Below are positions 33,988 through 44,389 of a stretch of 64,000 nt of DNA, piece after piece. Made by a program: the position numbers and the translations under genes. The notes under the pieces are model-generated. The model saw only the letters and a list, made by a program, of their open reading frames with translations, did no database searches and was not told where the DNA came from. The stretch's first letter is position 1, and each line of letters opens with the position of its first letter. The stretch is from the NCBI GenBank assembly GCA_026873275.1, contig JANTUC010000008.1:1426001-1490000 (forward strand), read 5' to 3'. The stretch is from Pseudopithomyces maydicus. Lineage: Eukaryota; Ascomycota; Dothideomycetes; Pleosporales; Didymosphaeriaceae.

Positions 33988-34372
33988 TGCGACAAGCTGT
34001 CTGATGACTTGTGATCGCTTTTTTTTCTAACTGTAAGTCCAGAGGGTCTGATATACAGGCAAGCTCTCGTTATAAAAACCGGAATCAAGTTGTTGTCGTA
34101 GTAGTGGAGTGCTTAAGCTGCGCTTGCCCGTTCGGGACTTGATTGAGACGCGCCAAGACTTTTCACGCGTGCGGGACGCGTGCTTTTCCTAATCGCCCAC
34201 CTCGCGCATTTCGTCTAGCAAGCCCCTCTCCGTTACCCCGTCGACGCACATCTTTGTATACCTGTACTCCACAAACATGAGGTATGTCCTGTGAAGGCAA
34301 TGCTTGCGAAGCCTTCTTACCTATCTTCACCTGCGTATCCTGACACACTTCAGCTCCCCGCTGCGACCAAGC
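33988..34372. promoter_or_regulatory. Divergent promoter, UBR7-like / MCM2
   Basis: A 385-bp gap between two start codons. It contains ACGCGTGCGGGACGCGTG near 34166-34183; ACGCGT is the core of the Mbp1/MBF cell-cycle element (MCB) that drives G1/S replication genes in yeasts, which fits MCM2. Confidence 0.55.
34165..34182. promoter_or_regulatory. Paired CACGCG / GACGCG elements (MCB-like)
   Basis: Two ACGCGTG-type hexamers occur within 18 bp, about 190 bp upstream of the MCM2 ATG. MCB elements (ACGCGT) control replication genes in yeasts. Function in this fungus is inference. Confidence 0.4.
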
Positions 34373-37038
34373 ATGTCGTCTGCAAACCGTGGCCCAGCTC
34401 CCTCTCGGGGCAACAAGCGCGCCAGAGACGATGAATCCTCACCGGCGCATCCTCCTTCCACTCGTAAGTGTGTTGCTTTGCACAATTGAAACTTCGCTGA
34501 ACGGAATCTAGCGATGGACATGGCCTCTTCGCCGCCCCTAATCCCCCAGGACGATGATATGCTGGACGAAGACAACATCTACCGAGACGTAGACGATCTA
34601 GATGAAGACGCAGAGGAAGGAGATGGCATTGACCTGTTCGATGACAGGTTTGACAACGAACTTTATGCCAATCAAAACAATCAAAACTACGAGGGATCCG
34701 ATATCGACGATGAGGGAGACTTCGAAGACATGGGCATGGGCGCGAGGCGGGAGATTGACCGTCGATTGAATCGACGTGATGCTGAGGCGCGGCGCCGTAT
34801 ACCAGATGCGTTCCTGCCAGATGATGACGAAGGTGGCATTGGAGAACTGATCAGAGGAGGCCGTCGCCAGCGACACCGCTATGATGAAGAGCAGGACGAC
34901 ATGGATCTGGACGGCGATATCATGGCCGAAGAAATGTCTTTGGAAGCACTCTCGGACATCAAGGCCAACACCCTCACTGACTGGGTGGCTCAACCTATCG
35001 TTGCCCGTTCCGTTGCTCGCGAGTTCAAGTCGTTCCTTACCGAATACGTCGATGAACAGGGGATCTCTGTATATGGCGACCGTGTCAAGACGCTTGGTGA
35101 AATCAACGCCGAATCTCTTGAAGTTTCATTCGCCCACCTCACCGAGGTCAAAGCTACACTTGCTTACTGGGTCGCCAATGCTCCTACGGAGCTTCTAAAA
35201 ATCTTCGATGAGGTTGCCATGGAAGTTGTGTTGATTCATTACCCGGATTATGAGCGCATTCATTCCGAGGTTCACGTCCGGATGACGGATATTCCTGTTG
35301 GACTTACGCTCCGTCAGCTGCGTCAAACACATTTGAACTGCTTAGTCCGTGTGAGCGGCGTTGTGACCCGTCGAAGCGGAGTTTTCCCTCAGCTGAAATA
35401 TGTCAAATTCGACTGCACCAAATGTGGAACTACTCTGGGCCCTTTCCACCAAGATTCGAATGTGGAAGTCAAAATCTCCTTCTGCTCCAACTGCCAGTCT
35501 CGTGGACCTTTCACTGTGAACTCAGAGAGGACAGTGTATCGCAACTACCAGAAACTCACTCTTCAAGAATCCCCCGGTACTGTTCCTGCTGGTCGTTTAC
35601 CCCGTCACCGCGAGATTATTCTTCTGTGGGATTTGATCGACTCAGCTAAGCCTGGTGAGGAAGTTGAAGTCACCGGAGTCTACCGTAACAATTTCGATGC
35701 TTCGCTGAATAACAAGAACGGCTTCCCTGTGTTTGCCACCATCATTGAAGCGAATCATGTTGTAAAATCACACGATCAACTTGCAGGTTTCCGACTGAGC
35801 GAGTCTGACGAGCAACAAATTCGTCAGTTGTCGAAAGACCCCAACATTGTTGAAAAGGTTGTGAATTCCATCGCTCCTAGCATCTATGGCCACACAGACA
35901 TCAAAACCGCGGTAGCGCTATCGTTATTTGGTGGTGTCAGCAAGGAGGCGGCGGGAGGTCACGCCATGCGTGGTGACATCAACGTCCTTTTGCTCGGAGA
36001 CCCAGGAACTGCCAAGTCTCAGGTGCTCAAATATGTCGAAAAGACTGCCCACCGGGCTGTTTTTGCTACTGGACAAGGTGCCTCCGCCGTTGGTCTTACC
36101 GCCTCTGTTCGCCGCGATCCCATGACCAGTGAATGGACCTTAGAAGGTGGAGCTCTTGTGCTTGCAGACAAGGGAACCTGCTTGATCGACGAATTTGATA
36201 AGATGAATGACCAAGACCGGACATCTATTCACGAAGCGATGGAGCAACAGACCATTTCCATTTCCAAGGCCGGTATTGTCACCACTCTCCAGGCCCGGTG
36301 CGCAATTGTTGCTGCTGCCAACCCTATCGGTGGAAGGTACAATTCCACCATCCCATTCTCTCAGAATGTGGAGCTTACTGAGCCGATTTTATCCCGTTTT
36401 GATATTCTGTGTGTTGTGCGCGACACCGTAGACCCCAGCGAAGATGAGCGTCTTGCCAAGTTCGTTGTGAACTCTCATGCCCGTTCACAACAACATGCAA
36501 ACGCTCCATACTCTACGTCGAACGGGAACAACAACGAAGCACAAGATGGCATGGACGTGGATGCAGGAGCTCAAGAGTCACAGGGAGAAAAGGGAGACAT
36601 CCCACAGGAATTGTTGAGGAAGTACATCTTGTACGCACGAGAGAAGTGCCGACCCAAGCTCTACCAGATCGATCAAGATAAGGTTGCTCGCCTGTTCGCC
36701 GATCTGAGGAAGGAGTCCATGGCGACTGGCGCTTATCCAATCACTGTAAGTCTTGATCTAATACTTGTGTGAGCCACTACTAACGTTTGTAGGTCCGTCA
36801 CCTGGAAGCCATTATTCGTATTTCTGAAGCGTTCTGCAAAATGCGCTTGTCGGAGTACTGTTCAGCTGAAGATATCGACCGCGCTATTGCCGTCACTGTA
36901 GACTCTTTCGTTGGTTCGCAGAAGGTCAGTGCGAAGAAGTCTCTTGCCAGGGCTTTCGCAAAATACACTCTCAACCGACCTGGTGCTGTTCGCAAACCGG
37001 CGCGAGCTGGGCGACAAGCTCAGCGGGCTGCAGCTTGA
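34373..37038 (+). CDS. MCM2: DNA replication licensing helicase subunit Mcm2
   Basis: Subunit of the MCM2-7 replicative helicase. Exons 34373-34463, 34512-36745 and 36793-37038 give 856 aa. The acidic N-terminus (MLDEDNIYRDVDDLDEDAEE) is the Mcm2-specific histone-binding and Cdc7-substrate region. The zinc ribbon is CTKCG..CSNC. The AAA+ core has Walker A GDPGTAKSQ, Walker B CLIDEFDKM, sensor 1 AAANPIGG and the arginine finger SRFDIL. The last exon carries the winged-helix part (VRHLEAIIRISEAFCKMRL). The second intron has a CTACTAAC branch site. No frame break. A pair of MCB-like elements lies upstream. Confidence 0.97.
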
Positions 37039-37592
37039 TTTGCGGGAATGGTGAAATGAAGGAATGATTGATGGGTCACGGGCTATAGGTATAAGAGGGA
37101 TGGGATGTGAAATATACCTTAAGCGAATGGTCGCTGTGAGGAGCGTGTCGAACGAGTTACCCAAGGCGTTTTGGATCGTACTTTTGTGCTGGCAGGATAC
37201 CAATACCACCTTATTTACATATGCAGAAGTCTCCAATATCTTGTAAGGTTGTTTGTGGCGATTTGAAGGTGGGCCATCATGTCTCTCCGGGAATATGACA
37301 GCTTGCATGGATGTTATGTAGCTAAGGCTGTTTATCGCACAGACAAATCACAGTTTCAAGAGGATAATCTACATTCATTCAGCAGGCCATATTATACTTC
37401 GTGGTCGACCATAGGTGTGAACACGTGGACCATACACCACCATGTGATATCGACGCTAGTACATTCTGGGACATCGGTGGCTTGGCGGCTTCGCTTAGCC
37501 ACACACCAATTTGTGGTCGAACTTTTCTCACGACACAATCACCACCTGCCGGAGCACCTAGGAATCCTACGAACAGCTTCCTAAACGCAACG
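37039..37592. other. Intergenic, MCM2 3' UTR and RPL30 promoter
   Basis: 554 bp. No open frame with protein features and no RNA gene were seen. The last 100 bp should contain the RPL30 promoter. Confidence 0.5.
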
Positions 37593-38324
37593 ATGGCCCG
37601 TAAGATATTTCGATGACAGCCTCAAGGCGATTGCTAATGAGTCGCAGCCAAGAAAGCTAAGCGCAATGCCGACACGATCAACAGCCGTCTGGCTTTGGTC
37701 ATGAAGTCTGGCAAGGTCACTCTTGGCTACAAGAGCACCCTCAAGTCGCTCCGCAATGGCAAGGCCAAGCTCGTCATCATTGCCGGAAACACCCCCTCTC
37801 CGCAAGTCTGAGCTCGAGTACTACGCTATGGTACGTCCCACCGCTCGATATCGTACGAGGAAACGCAAGAGATCGTGTTCGTCGGGATGCGATGAGGAAT
37901 TCTCTGGGAACATCTGCAATCTCATTCCGGCTCGCCAGCTCTACGCGCGACTCTACTCTGTCAAGGATAATCTTCCTAAAATTACGGCCGACTAACTATG
38001 TGTACAGCTTTCCAAGACCTCTGTCCACCACTTCTCTGGCAACAACGTACGTAATACCATATGATTTTCTCGGGCCTAACGACGAGATACCGATCGAGTG
38101 CTCCGAGGGCTGGCCCTGAGAAGAGGTCTATCCTGACTTCGGAGGGTTTTCGACTAACGTGACTATACAACAGATTGAGCTTGGTACTGCTTGCGGTAAG
38201 CTCTTCCGCTGCTCCACCATGGCCATCCTCGATGCTGGTATGTATTCCAATATATGCGTACGACTGTGTCATGATCTAACACATATTAGGTGACTCCGAT
38301 ATCCTGAGCACCAACACTGCTTAA
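37593..38324 (+). CDS. RPL30: 60S ribosomal protein L30 (eL30)
   Basis: Large-subunit ribosomal protein. ATG is at 37593, with the first intron splitting the third codon (ATG GCC C / CC). Four introns in all. The protein reads MAPKKAKRNADTINSRLALV, MKSGKVTLGYKSTLKSLRNG, KAKLVIIAGNTP, LRKSELEYYAMLSKTSVHHF, SGNNIELGTACGKLFRCSTM, AILDAGDSDILSTNTA, about 109 aa as expected. In the second exon the C-run 37792-37796 is two bases short relative to the family consensus NTPxLRKSEL; read literally it stops at once. An essential single-copy ribosomal gene is unlikely to be broken, so this is probably an assembly error. It is followed in tandem by RPL10. Confidence 0.93.
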
Positions 38325-38918
38325 ATGCAAGTGTAGAGGAGAAAATAGACGGTGGAAAAGTCAGGGCGTAAATACCAATGATACCTCACGAAATGCATTA
38401 CGCTGTAGTGGCAAAAGCAATGAATCAATGAGCCAGTCATCAAAATTCGTCCCTCAACTCTCGCATCGTGATGTTTGTGATCAATGTTTAGAATTCAGCA
38501 TATTCGATCACGCACGCACGAATTCACGCTCTTTTGACAACGTATGGAAGTGCGCCGACTTGGAACTCTATTAGCTGCTAAGACACAGTTGTGAGTCACG
38601 AAACATTGCTTTCTAATCTCAAAAAGTAGTTTGCGCAAGCTAGCGGCGAGTTGACTACCAAAGTGCAGTTTCAGTGTTAAGTTACTAAGCTTCAGCACAT
38701 TGGTAATGCATCGCCACTTCCTAGAATTATCTATCAGTCCCACATTGATTGGCAATCAAGAAGGTAACGATGTATTCAAAGATGCTGTTGCGAATTTCTT
38801 TTGTTACGATCGCACCACAGAGCACCAGGCTCGTTGCTCTGTTCCGCGCACCTGACAGCTGAACATCTTGTGTGTGGCCCTATCTCGACACTGCCACGGA
38901 ACGCTACTTCAGCTTAAA
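38325..38918. other. Intergenic between RPL30 and RPL10
   Basis: 594 bp, AT-leaning, with no gene or RNA recognised. The region just upstream of 38919 should hold the RPL10 promoter and 5' UTR. Confidence 0.5.
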
Positions 38919-39716
38919 ATGGCTCGTCGGCCTGCTCGATGCTACCGCTACTGCAAAAACAAGCCATACCCCAAGTCGCGTTTCAATCGCGGTGTCCCTG
39001 ACCCCAAAGTAAGCTCTAGAGGTCCATATCCTCCCATTTCGAAGATTTCAATAAACACTCCTTCAAAACACAGACTTACCACTTTCTAGATACGCATATT
39101 CGACCTTGGTCGCAAAAGAGCGAACGCTGATGAGTTTCCGTTATGTATTCACTTGGTTTCCAACGAGTACGAGCAGCTGTCCTCTGAAGCCCTTGAGGCA
39201 GCTCGCATTTGCGCCAACAAATATCTTGTGAGGGTAGCGGGGAAGGAAGGTTTCCATCTCCGCGTCCGCGCCCATCCCTATCATGTTATACGAATCAACA
39301 AGATGCTGTCATGCGCTGGTGCCGATAGGTTGCAGACGGGGATGCGTGGTGCCTTTGGCAAGCCTAACGGCACCGTCGCGCGCGTGAACATTGGCCAGAT
39401 CATTCTCTCTGTTCGCACGAGGGACACCAACCGTGCCACTGCTATCGAAGCTCTTAGACGATCCCAATATAAGGTACGGATGGACTAGCCATTGAATCCC
39501 TAGTCTGCTGCTAATCTGTGATAGTTTCCTGGTCGCCAGAAGATCATTGTCTCTAAGAACTGGGGCTTTACAGACCTCCGTCGTGACGAATATATCGCGA
39601 AGCGTTCTGAGGGTAAAATAAAGATAGATGGTGCCTTCGTCCAATATCTCGGCAATAAGGGAAAATTGGTTGACAATGTCCGCCGCTTTCCTGACGCTTT
39701 CACGGCTTCTGTATGA
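38919..39716 (+). CDS. RPL10: 60S ribosomal protein L10 (uL16)
   Basis: Large-subunit protein that completes the peptidyl-transferase region and is needed for 60S export and subunit joining. ATG is at 38919. Exons read MARRPARCYRYCKNKPYPKS, then IRIFDLGRKRANADEFPLCI, the conserved loop MLSCAGADRLQTGMRGAFGK and IGQIILSVRTRD, then FPGRQKIIVSKNWGFTDLRR; the stop follows FTASV. Two introns (GTAAGC..CTAG after PDPK; GTACGG..ATAG after SQYK). About 221 aa, the standard length. No frame break, in contrast to RPL30 next door. Confidence 0.97.
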
Positions 39717-40161
39717 GTAGGCGAAAAGGGTGAGGAGAAAAGATCGATTTCTTGGTCTTTCTGGGACACTGCATGATAAGGCGTTTTGTATACCCAAATT
39801 TGTGTATGAAGGTGCATGGCACATCTAGTTAAGGGTAGCCTTACTTGGATACACGATGCTTCACAAGGAAGAGCGTATCAGTCCCAGAGTGGTTTACTAG
39901 CAGGGTAGCCAGCAGAAGTTACTCCATATTGACAGTTCATTTTCTCAGTGAAATTCAATGAAATTTTGCACCAGAATCGAATAGGTGACGATTTCTCCAA
40001 TATTAATCAAGTATTTGTGTCTATTTCCAGTACACGTTCTTTTCCACCAAAGTTCCCATTGTGAATGTTGATGCAGTTCTATTTGTCGAATTATTTTTGA
40101 AGAACTGCTGGCTCATGATACTGGCACTCCTACAGGCCTAACCATCACCTGTTCGAAGCTA
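39717..40161. other. Intergenic, convergent 3' ends
   Basis: 445 bp between the RPL10 and GNAT 3' ends. AT-rich; nothing recognised. Confidence 0.5.
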
Positions 40162-40836
40162 TTAGCACTCTTTCGCGTGATACGTGATTTTAGAACTCAC
40201 CGTCCACTCGATAGTCTCATCACCACCCCACCTCCTCAAGTCCAAATCAAGACCACCTACAGGCTCAAATCCGTATCTCTTGTACAATGGCTCTCCCATT
40301 GGACTAGCCTCTAGATATGCTTCTGTGCCCGCATCATTCGCCTGCTTACAGCCCCATGTGAGCAGCAATCCTCCAGCACCTCTTCTATGATGATCCGGAT
40401 GGGTCACTAGCGTGTCTAGCGCCCAGTATGGACGATTCCCCATATTCTTTCTCTTGCTCTCGTTGAAAAGCTCATAAAAGGCACGCCATACTTCCTGATG
40501 GCTTTCAGTGTACGGTTCCGGCACTGTGAGGTCGTTTTCAACTTCTTCCCACGTTCGAAGAGTGGTGCTTGGATCCTTGGGTCGTACATAGCGCCAGCGT
40601 GCACCGGCAACGATCTCGTTTGTATTAGTATCGACGCATTTTAGATAGAATATGCCTTTTGCGATGCCGTCGGCAATATCTCTGCTGACACGTTCAAGGG
40701 TCGCCTGGGAGGGTTCGACCTGGTTGAAATAGAGGATCTTGTTGACGTCGTGCTTGAAAGCGATGTGCCGGATGCGCATGTATTGTTCTGCCTCTTCCGG
40801 TTTGAGGAGAGATACGGTGAGACTGGGGTCCGGCAT
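40162..40836 (-). CDS. GNAT-family N-acetyltransferase
   Basis: Intronless 224-aa GNAT enzyme, ATG at 40836 (MPDPSLTVSLLKPEEAEQYM). The acetyl-CoA binding motif A is clear: YWALDTLVTHPDHHRRGAGG followed by LLLTWGCKQANDAGTEAYLE, with the R/Q-x-x-G-x-G/A pattern RRGAGG. The C-terminal LYKRYGFEPVG is the usual motif B end. It resembles fungal single-domain GNATs of unknown acceptor, often near stress or metabolite genes. It shows no close similarity to the GNAT at 6412-7294 beyond the fold. No frame break. Confidence 0.9.
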   Translation of the reverse strand: MPDPSLTVSLLKPEEAEQYMRIRHIAFKHDVNKILYFNQVEPSQATLERVSRDIADGIAKGIFYLKCVDTNTNEIVAGARWRYVRPKDPSTTLRTWEEVENDLTVPEPYTESHQEVWRAFYELFNESKRKNMGNRPYWALDTLVTHPDHHRRGAGGLLLTWGCKQANDAGTEAYLEASPMGEPLYKRYGFEPVGGLDLDLRRWGGDETIEWTVSSKITYHAKEC

Positions 40837-41584
40837 TGGTGCGATGTAGTATTATGGGCTGAAGATATAGATAATTCTGTGAATGTACGAAAATGTTTGA
40901 TAACAGTTTGTTTGAAAAATAGGGCTCGCTATTGAATTGGGTGTAGTCCAATGGTAGCCGAGGTACCCTCTTTAAGAATACCTGAGTAAGACCACGCCGT
41001 GAGTCACGCTATGCAACAACACGCCCTTCGGATTGTAGAGGCTCTTGGCTTTGTGGATGTTTGCTGCCAGTGTTGTAGAATAGTGCTTAGTCCCAACGAT
41101 TGAGGAAGGAAGTGAGTCAGTTCGGAATACTGATCGGAACTCGGAATACACATGGTGGGGGCGAGGAAGGAGGATTGGACACAGTTATCGATTGAAAAGA
41201 ATTAGGGCTACGGAAGGGCGACTAAAAAGTACAGGGAGAGTGGGTTCAGCGTTAGAGAACTACGTTAATTTGTACTTTTTGACATGTTATTATCTATTCA
41301 GTGCTACTCATGGTGGAGACGGAGCACGCATAGGTCCTATACGGCCGAGAAAGATACGAAGAAAATTCCTAGCCTAAGTGACATCGGCCCGCTCAAGTGG
41401 AAAAATAATTGTAGACGTAACATTGTGATTTGATGTTGGACGACTTGGATGTGTTGCGGGGAGGTGTTGATAGCAGCGGCCTTGCCGAGCTAAAAAGCTT
41501 ATCCTAATCCCTGCCAACTTTTTCTGCGAACCACAATTTTCGCGCCTTCCAGCAACAGCTCCGTTCAAACCACGAGCCCTCCCA
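40837..41584. other. Intergenic, GNAT / UTP18 divergent promoter
   Basis: 748 bp between divergent starts. A short sequence at 40931-40990 looks faintly like a tRNA 5' half but lacks a T arm (see rejected items). No other gene seen. Confidence 0.5.
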
Positions 41585-43613
41585 ATGGCACCCTCAAAGA
41601 AAGCGCAACGATTCGCGCCTGGGCCAACGAAAGAAGCGCGGCCATCAAAACCTCTGTTTGATCCCGAGCCGAGCGATACGGAAGCCGGTGCGCTGCAACC
41701 CTCAAACAGCGCGGCAGAACCCGATTGGGAGGGATTTGGTGGCGATGATGGAGAAGAAATAGAGCAAGAAGAGAGCAGCGAAGAAGAAAGCAGTGATGAG
41801 GAAAGCAGCAGCGAAGAAAGCGTGGAAATAGCGACGAAGAAGAAAGAGAAGCCAGTCCTTCCCAAGGATGCCGAGGAAGAGGAGCTTGAGCGCTTGATTT
41901 TTGGCGACTCAGCGGGCTTCAAAGAAGGCATAGATAGCTTCTCGCTAAAGCCAGGAGCTGCATTGGGCGAAGAGTCCGAAGAGGACCAAGGCGACGGCGA
42001 GGACTTCGGCAATGTTGCGGATCAGGATCTGTTCTTTTTCGATACAGGACCAACCGCGCAACCTGCGGGAGCACTTGCCCTGACGAAGACAGAGGACTCG
42101 GACGACGACGACAAACCCGCTTGGGACGATAGCGATGATGAGCGACTGGTGGTGAGCCTGGCTTCGGTGCCACAGTTGAGGAAGCTGAGGGACACCGAGG
42201 ATGACGATATGGTGAACGGAAAAGAATACGTGCGTAGGCTACGCAGACAGTACGAAAGATTATACCCTGCTCCAGAATGGGCGCTTCATGCCAGTGGAAA
42301 GACGAAACGAAAGCGGCATCTTGAAGACGATGAGAGTGATGCTGAATCCGCGAGTGACATGGATGTGGATGACGCCGATCTCTCGACTTTACCATTGGCA
42401 CGGTTATTGCAAAATGCAGATATTCTGTCCCGCACATCAAAGAACTCGACCAAGAGGAGAAAGCTCCAAGCCGGTACTGTCGAGATCGCCAGATTGAAAG
42501 ATGTGGCAGGCGCAGGACCTGTAAGTAGCCCACGCCTTTTGTATACCGTCTCCGCTGACCTTACTGTAACAGGCTGCGATAACTTCCTTATCGTTCCATC
42601 CCACGTACCCGCTTATTCTGTCGTCTGGCCCCAGCTCGACGCTCTCACTCCACCATGTGAATCCATCCGACCCCCATAACCCAAACCCGCTTTTGACATC
42701 GCTCCACATCAAACGCACACCTCTGACTACAACGGCCTTTCACCCCTCGTCTGACGATTCGCGGATTTTCTTGAGCGCAAGAAGAAGATACTTTCATGTA
42801 TGGAATCTTGCGACTGGCACAGTGGAGAAGGTCTCTCGTGTATATGGTCACCAGCATGAGCAGCGCACCATGGAACACTTTGCGCTGTCGCCAAACGGAA
42901 AATACATGGCACTCCGTGGTTCATCGAAGAAGGGTGGCGGTGTTGTAAATATCTTGGATGCTAGGACCCTACAATGGGTGACACAGGTACGTGTTGAATC
43001 AAAAGGTGGGATCGCAGACTTTGCTTGGTGGGGTAATGGTAACGGCTTGGTGATTGCGGGAAAGAATGGCGAGGTGACAGAATGGAGTGTGGAAGAGGGG
43101 GTAGTAGGAAGATGGATCGATGAAGGTGCTGTGGGCAATACGACGATTGCCGTCGGCGGTAAGAGTGGAAGATATGACTGGATTGGTGGAGACAGATGGG
43201 TGGCCATCGGCAGCTCCAGTGGCATTGTCAACATCTACGATCGCAGAGCGTGGAGGGAGTCTTCGGCTTCAGACGCTGGCGATAGTGAGGTTCTCAATGG
43301 CGGTATACCGAAGAACCCGAAGCCATTACGAGCTCTCGACAATCTCACAACCCCTGTGTCGCACCTCGAGTTTTCGCCAGATGGACAGATTCTTGCCATG
43401 GCCAGCCAGTGGAAGCACGCCGCGCTCAGGCTTGTACATCTGCCTTCAGCGACAGTATTCCGAAATTGGCCAACGCAAAAGACAGCATTGGGCAGGATCA
43501 CATCAATTGCATGGGGAAGCCCTTCGGAGGAGGAGGCAGCCGAGGGAAGTTTTGCGCAGCTAGCCGTGGGTATGGAAACCGGGCGCATTCGCCTGTGGGA
43601 AGTGAGGGCGTGA
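41585..43613 (+). CDS. UTP18: U3 snoRNP / SSU processome component Utp18
   Basis: Nucleolar WD40 protein of the UTPB subcomplex, needed for 18S rRNA processing; its N-terminus recruits the exosome-associated Mtr4 helicase in yeast. ATG is at 41585 (MAPSKKAQRFAPGP). Exons 41585-42520 and 42573-43613 give 658 aa. The acidic N-terminus (EESSEEESSDEESSSEES) is followed by RRLRRQYERLYPAPEWA, then the propeller: ITSLSFHPTYPLILSSG, FLSARRRYFHVWNLATG, FALSPNGKYMALRGSSK, GIVNIYDRRAWRE, HLEFSPDGQILAMASQW and GRIRLWEVRA at the end. Spacing and motifs fit Utp18. No frame break. Confidence 0.93.
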
Positions 43614-44389
43614 TCCGCTCTATTAATAGATCAAATTGATATATTAGGCCAATCTCAAGTGCATCCGGAGTGTGCGTGTGTGTGTGCTCGGAGCATTTGT
43701 TATCGTAATCTACCGAGGCTTGTCCCCTACCACTGGTGTTCCCCTGTCAGACATCACCCTATTGCATTTCGTTTGTGTCCCAATGGCATTTCCGACGGCA
43801 TATACAATTCCATCTAGCGTATTGCATGTCCGCTAGCGACGGGCTTTGTGTGGAGTGGCCAAGGGTAGCTACCCTCCGTAACGCTTGTGGAAGGTGCGCT
43901 GTTGCACCGGTTCGCTGGCGCTTCCAGTCTCGACCACAGTGGATGACGAAAGAATATAGACACTATTGCAGCGCCCATGTGTATTCAACCGCCCTATTCC
44001 ATGATTCACTCTATCACGCCCCGCAAAGCGAGTATTGGCCGTCAGACGCCTCCGCAGACGCTTGACATGTACCGTATATCACAAGCTACCACCGGATAGG
44101 ATACATACGCTTGGAAGCCCACCAACTGCGCTTGCCTTTATTACCGTGACTTCTTTCCACCCACTCTTATCGTCCATTGTCACTTCCACAATGAATAGGC
44201 AGCAAGAAGCTGCTTGGTGCGGGCAAACAAACAATGCGCGTGCCCGGCAAGCTGCCCATGTTCCTCAATCTTCACGACTTTCCTGCCCAGGTCTTTCACC
44301 CGCACTCCAGTATTGCGCAGCACACTTTTACAGGCATCTTCGAAGCTGTATTCTAGCCACAACATCTTCCCATCTGCCTTTTGAGATAT
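43614..44389. other. Intergenic between UTP18 and the surface protein
   Basis: 776 bp with a short TG repeat near 43673-43688. Small open frames lack features. Confidence 0.5.

Noticed and set aside
40931..40990. tRNA-like sequence GGGTGTAGTCCAATGGTAG
   Set aside because: It resembles a tRNA 5' half with an A box, but no T arm, B box (GTTCRANNC) or matching acceptor strand follows. At most a decayed fragment.
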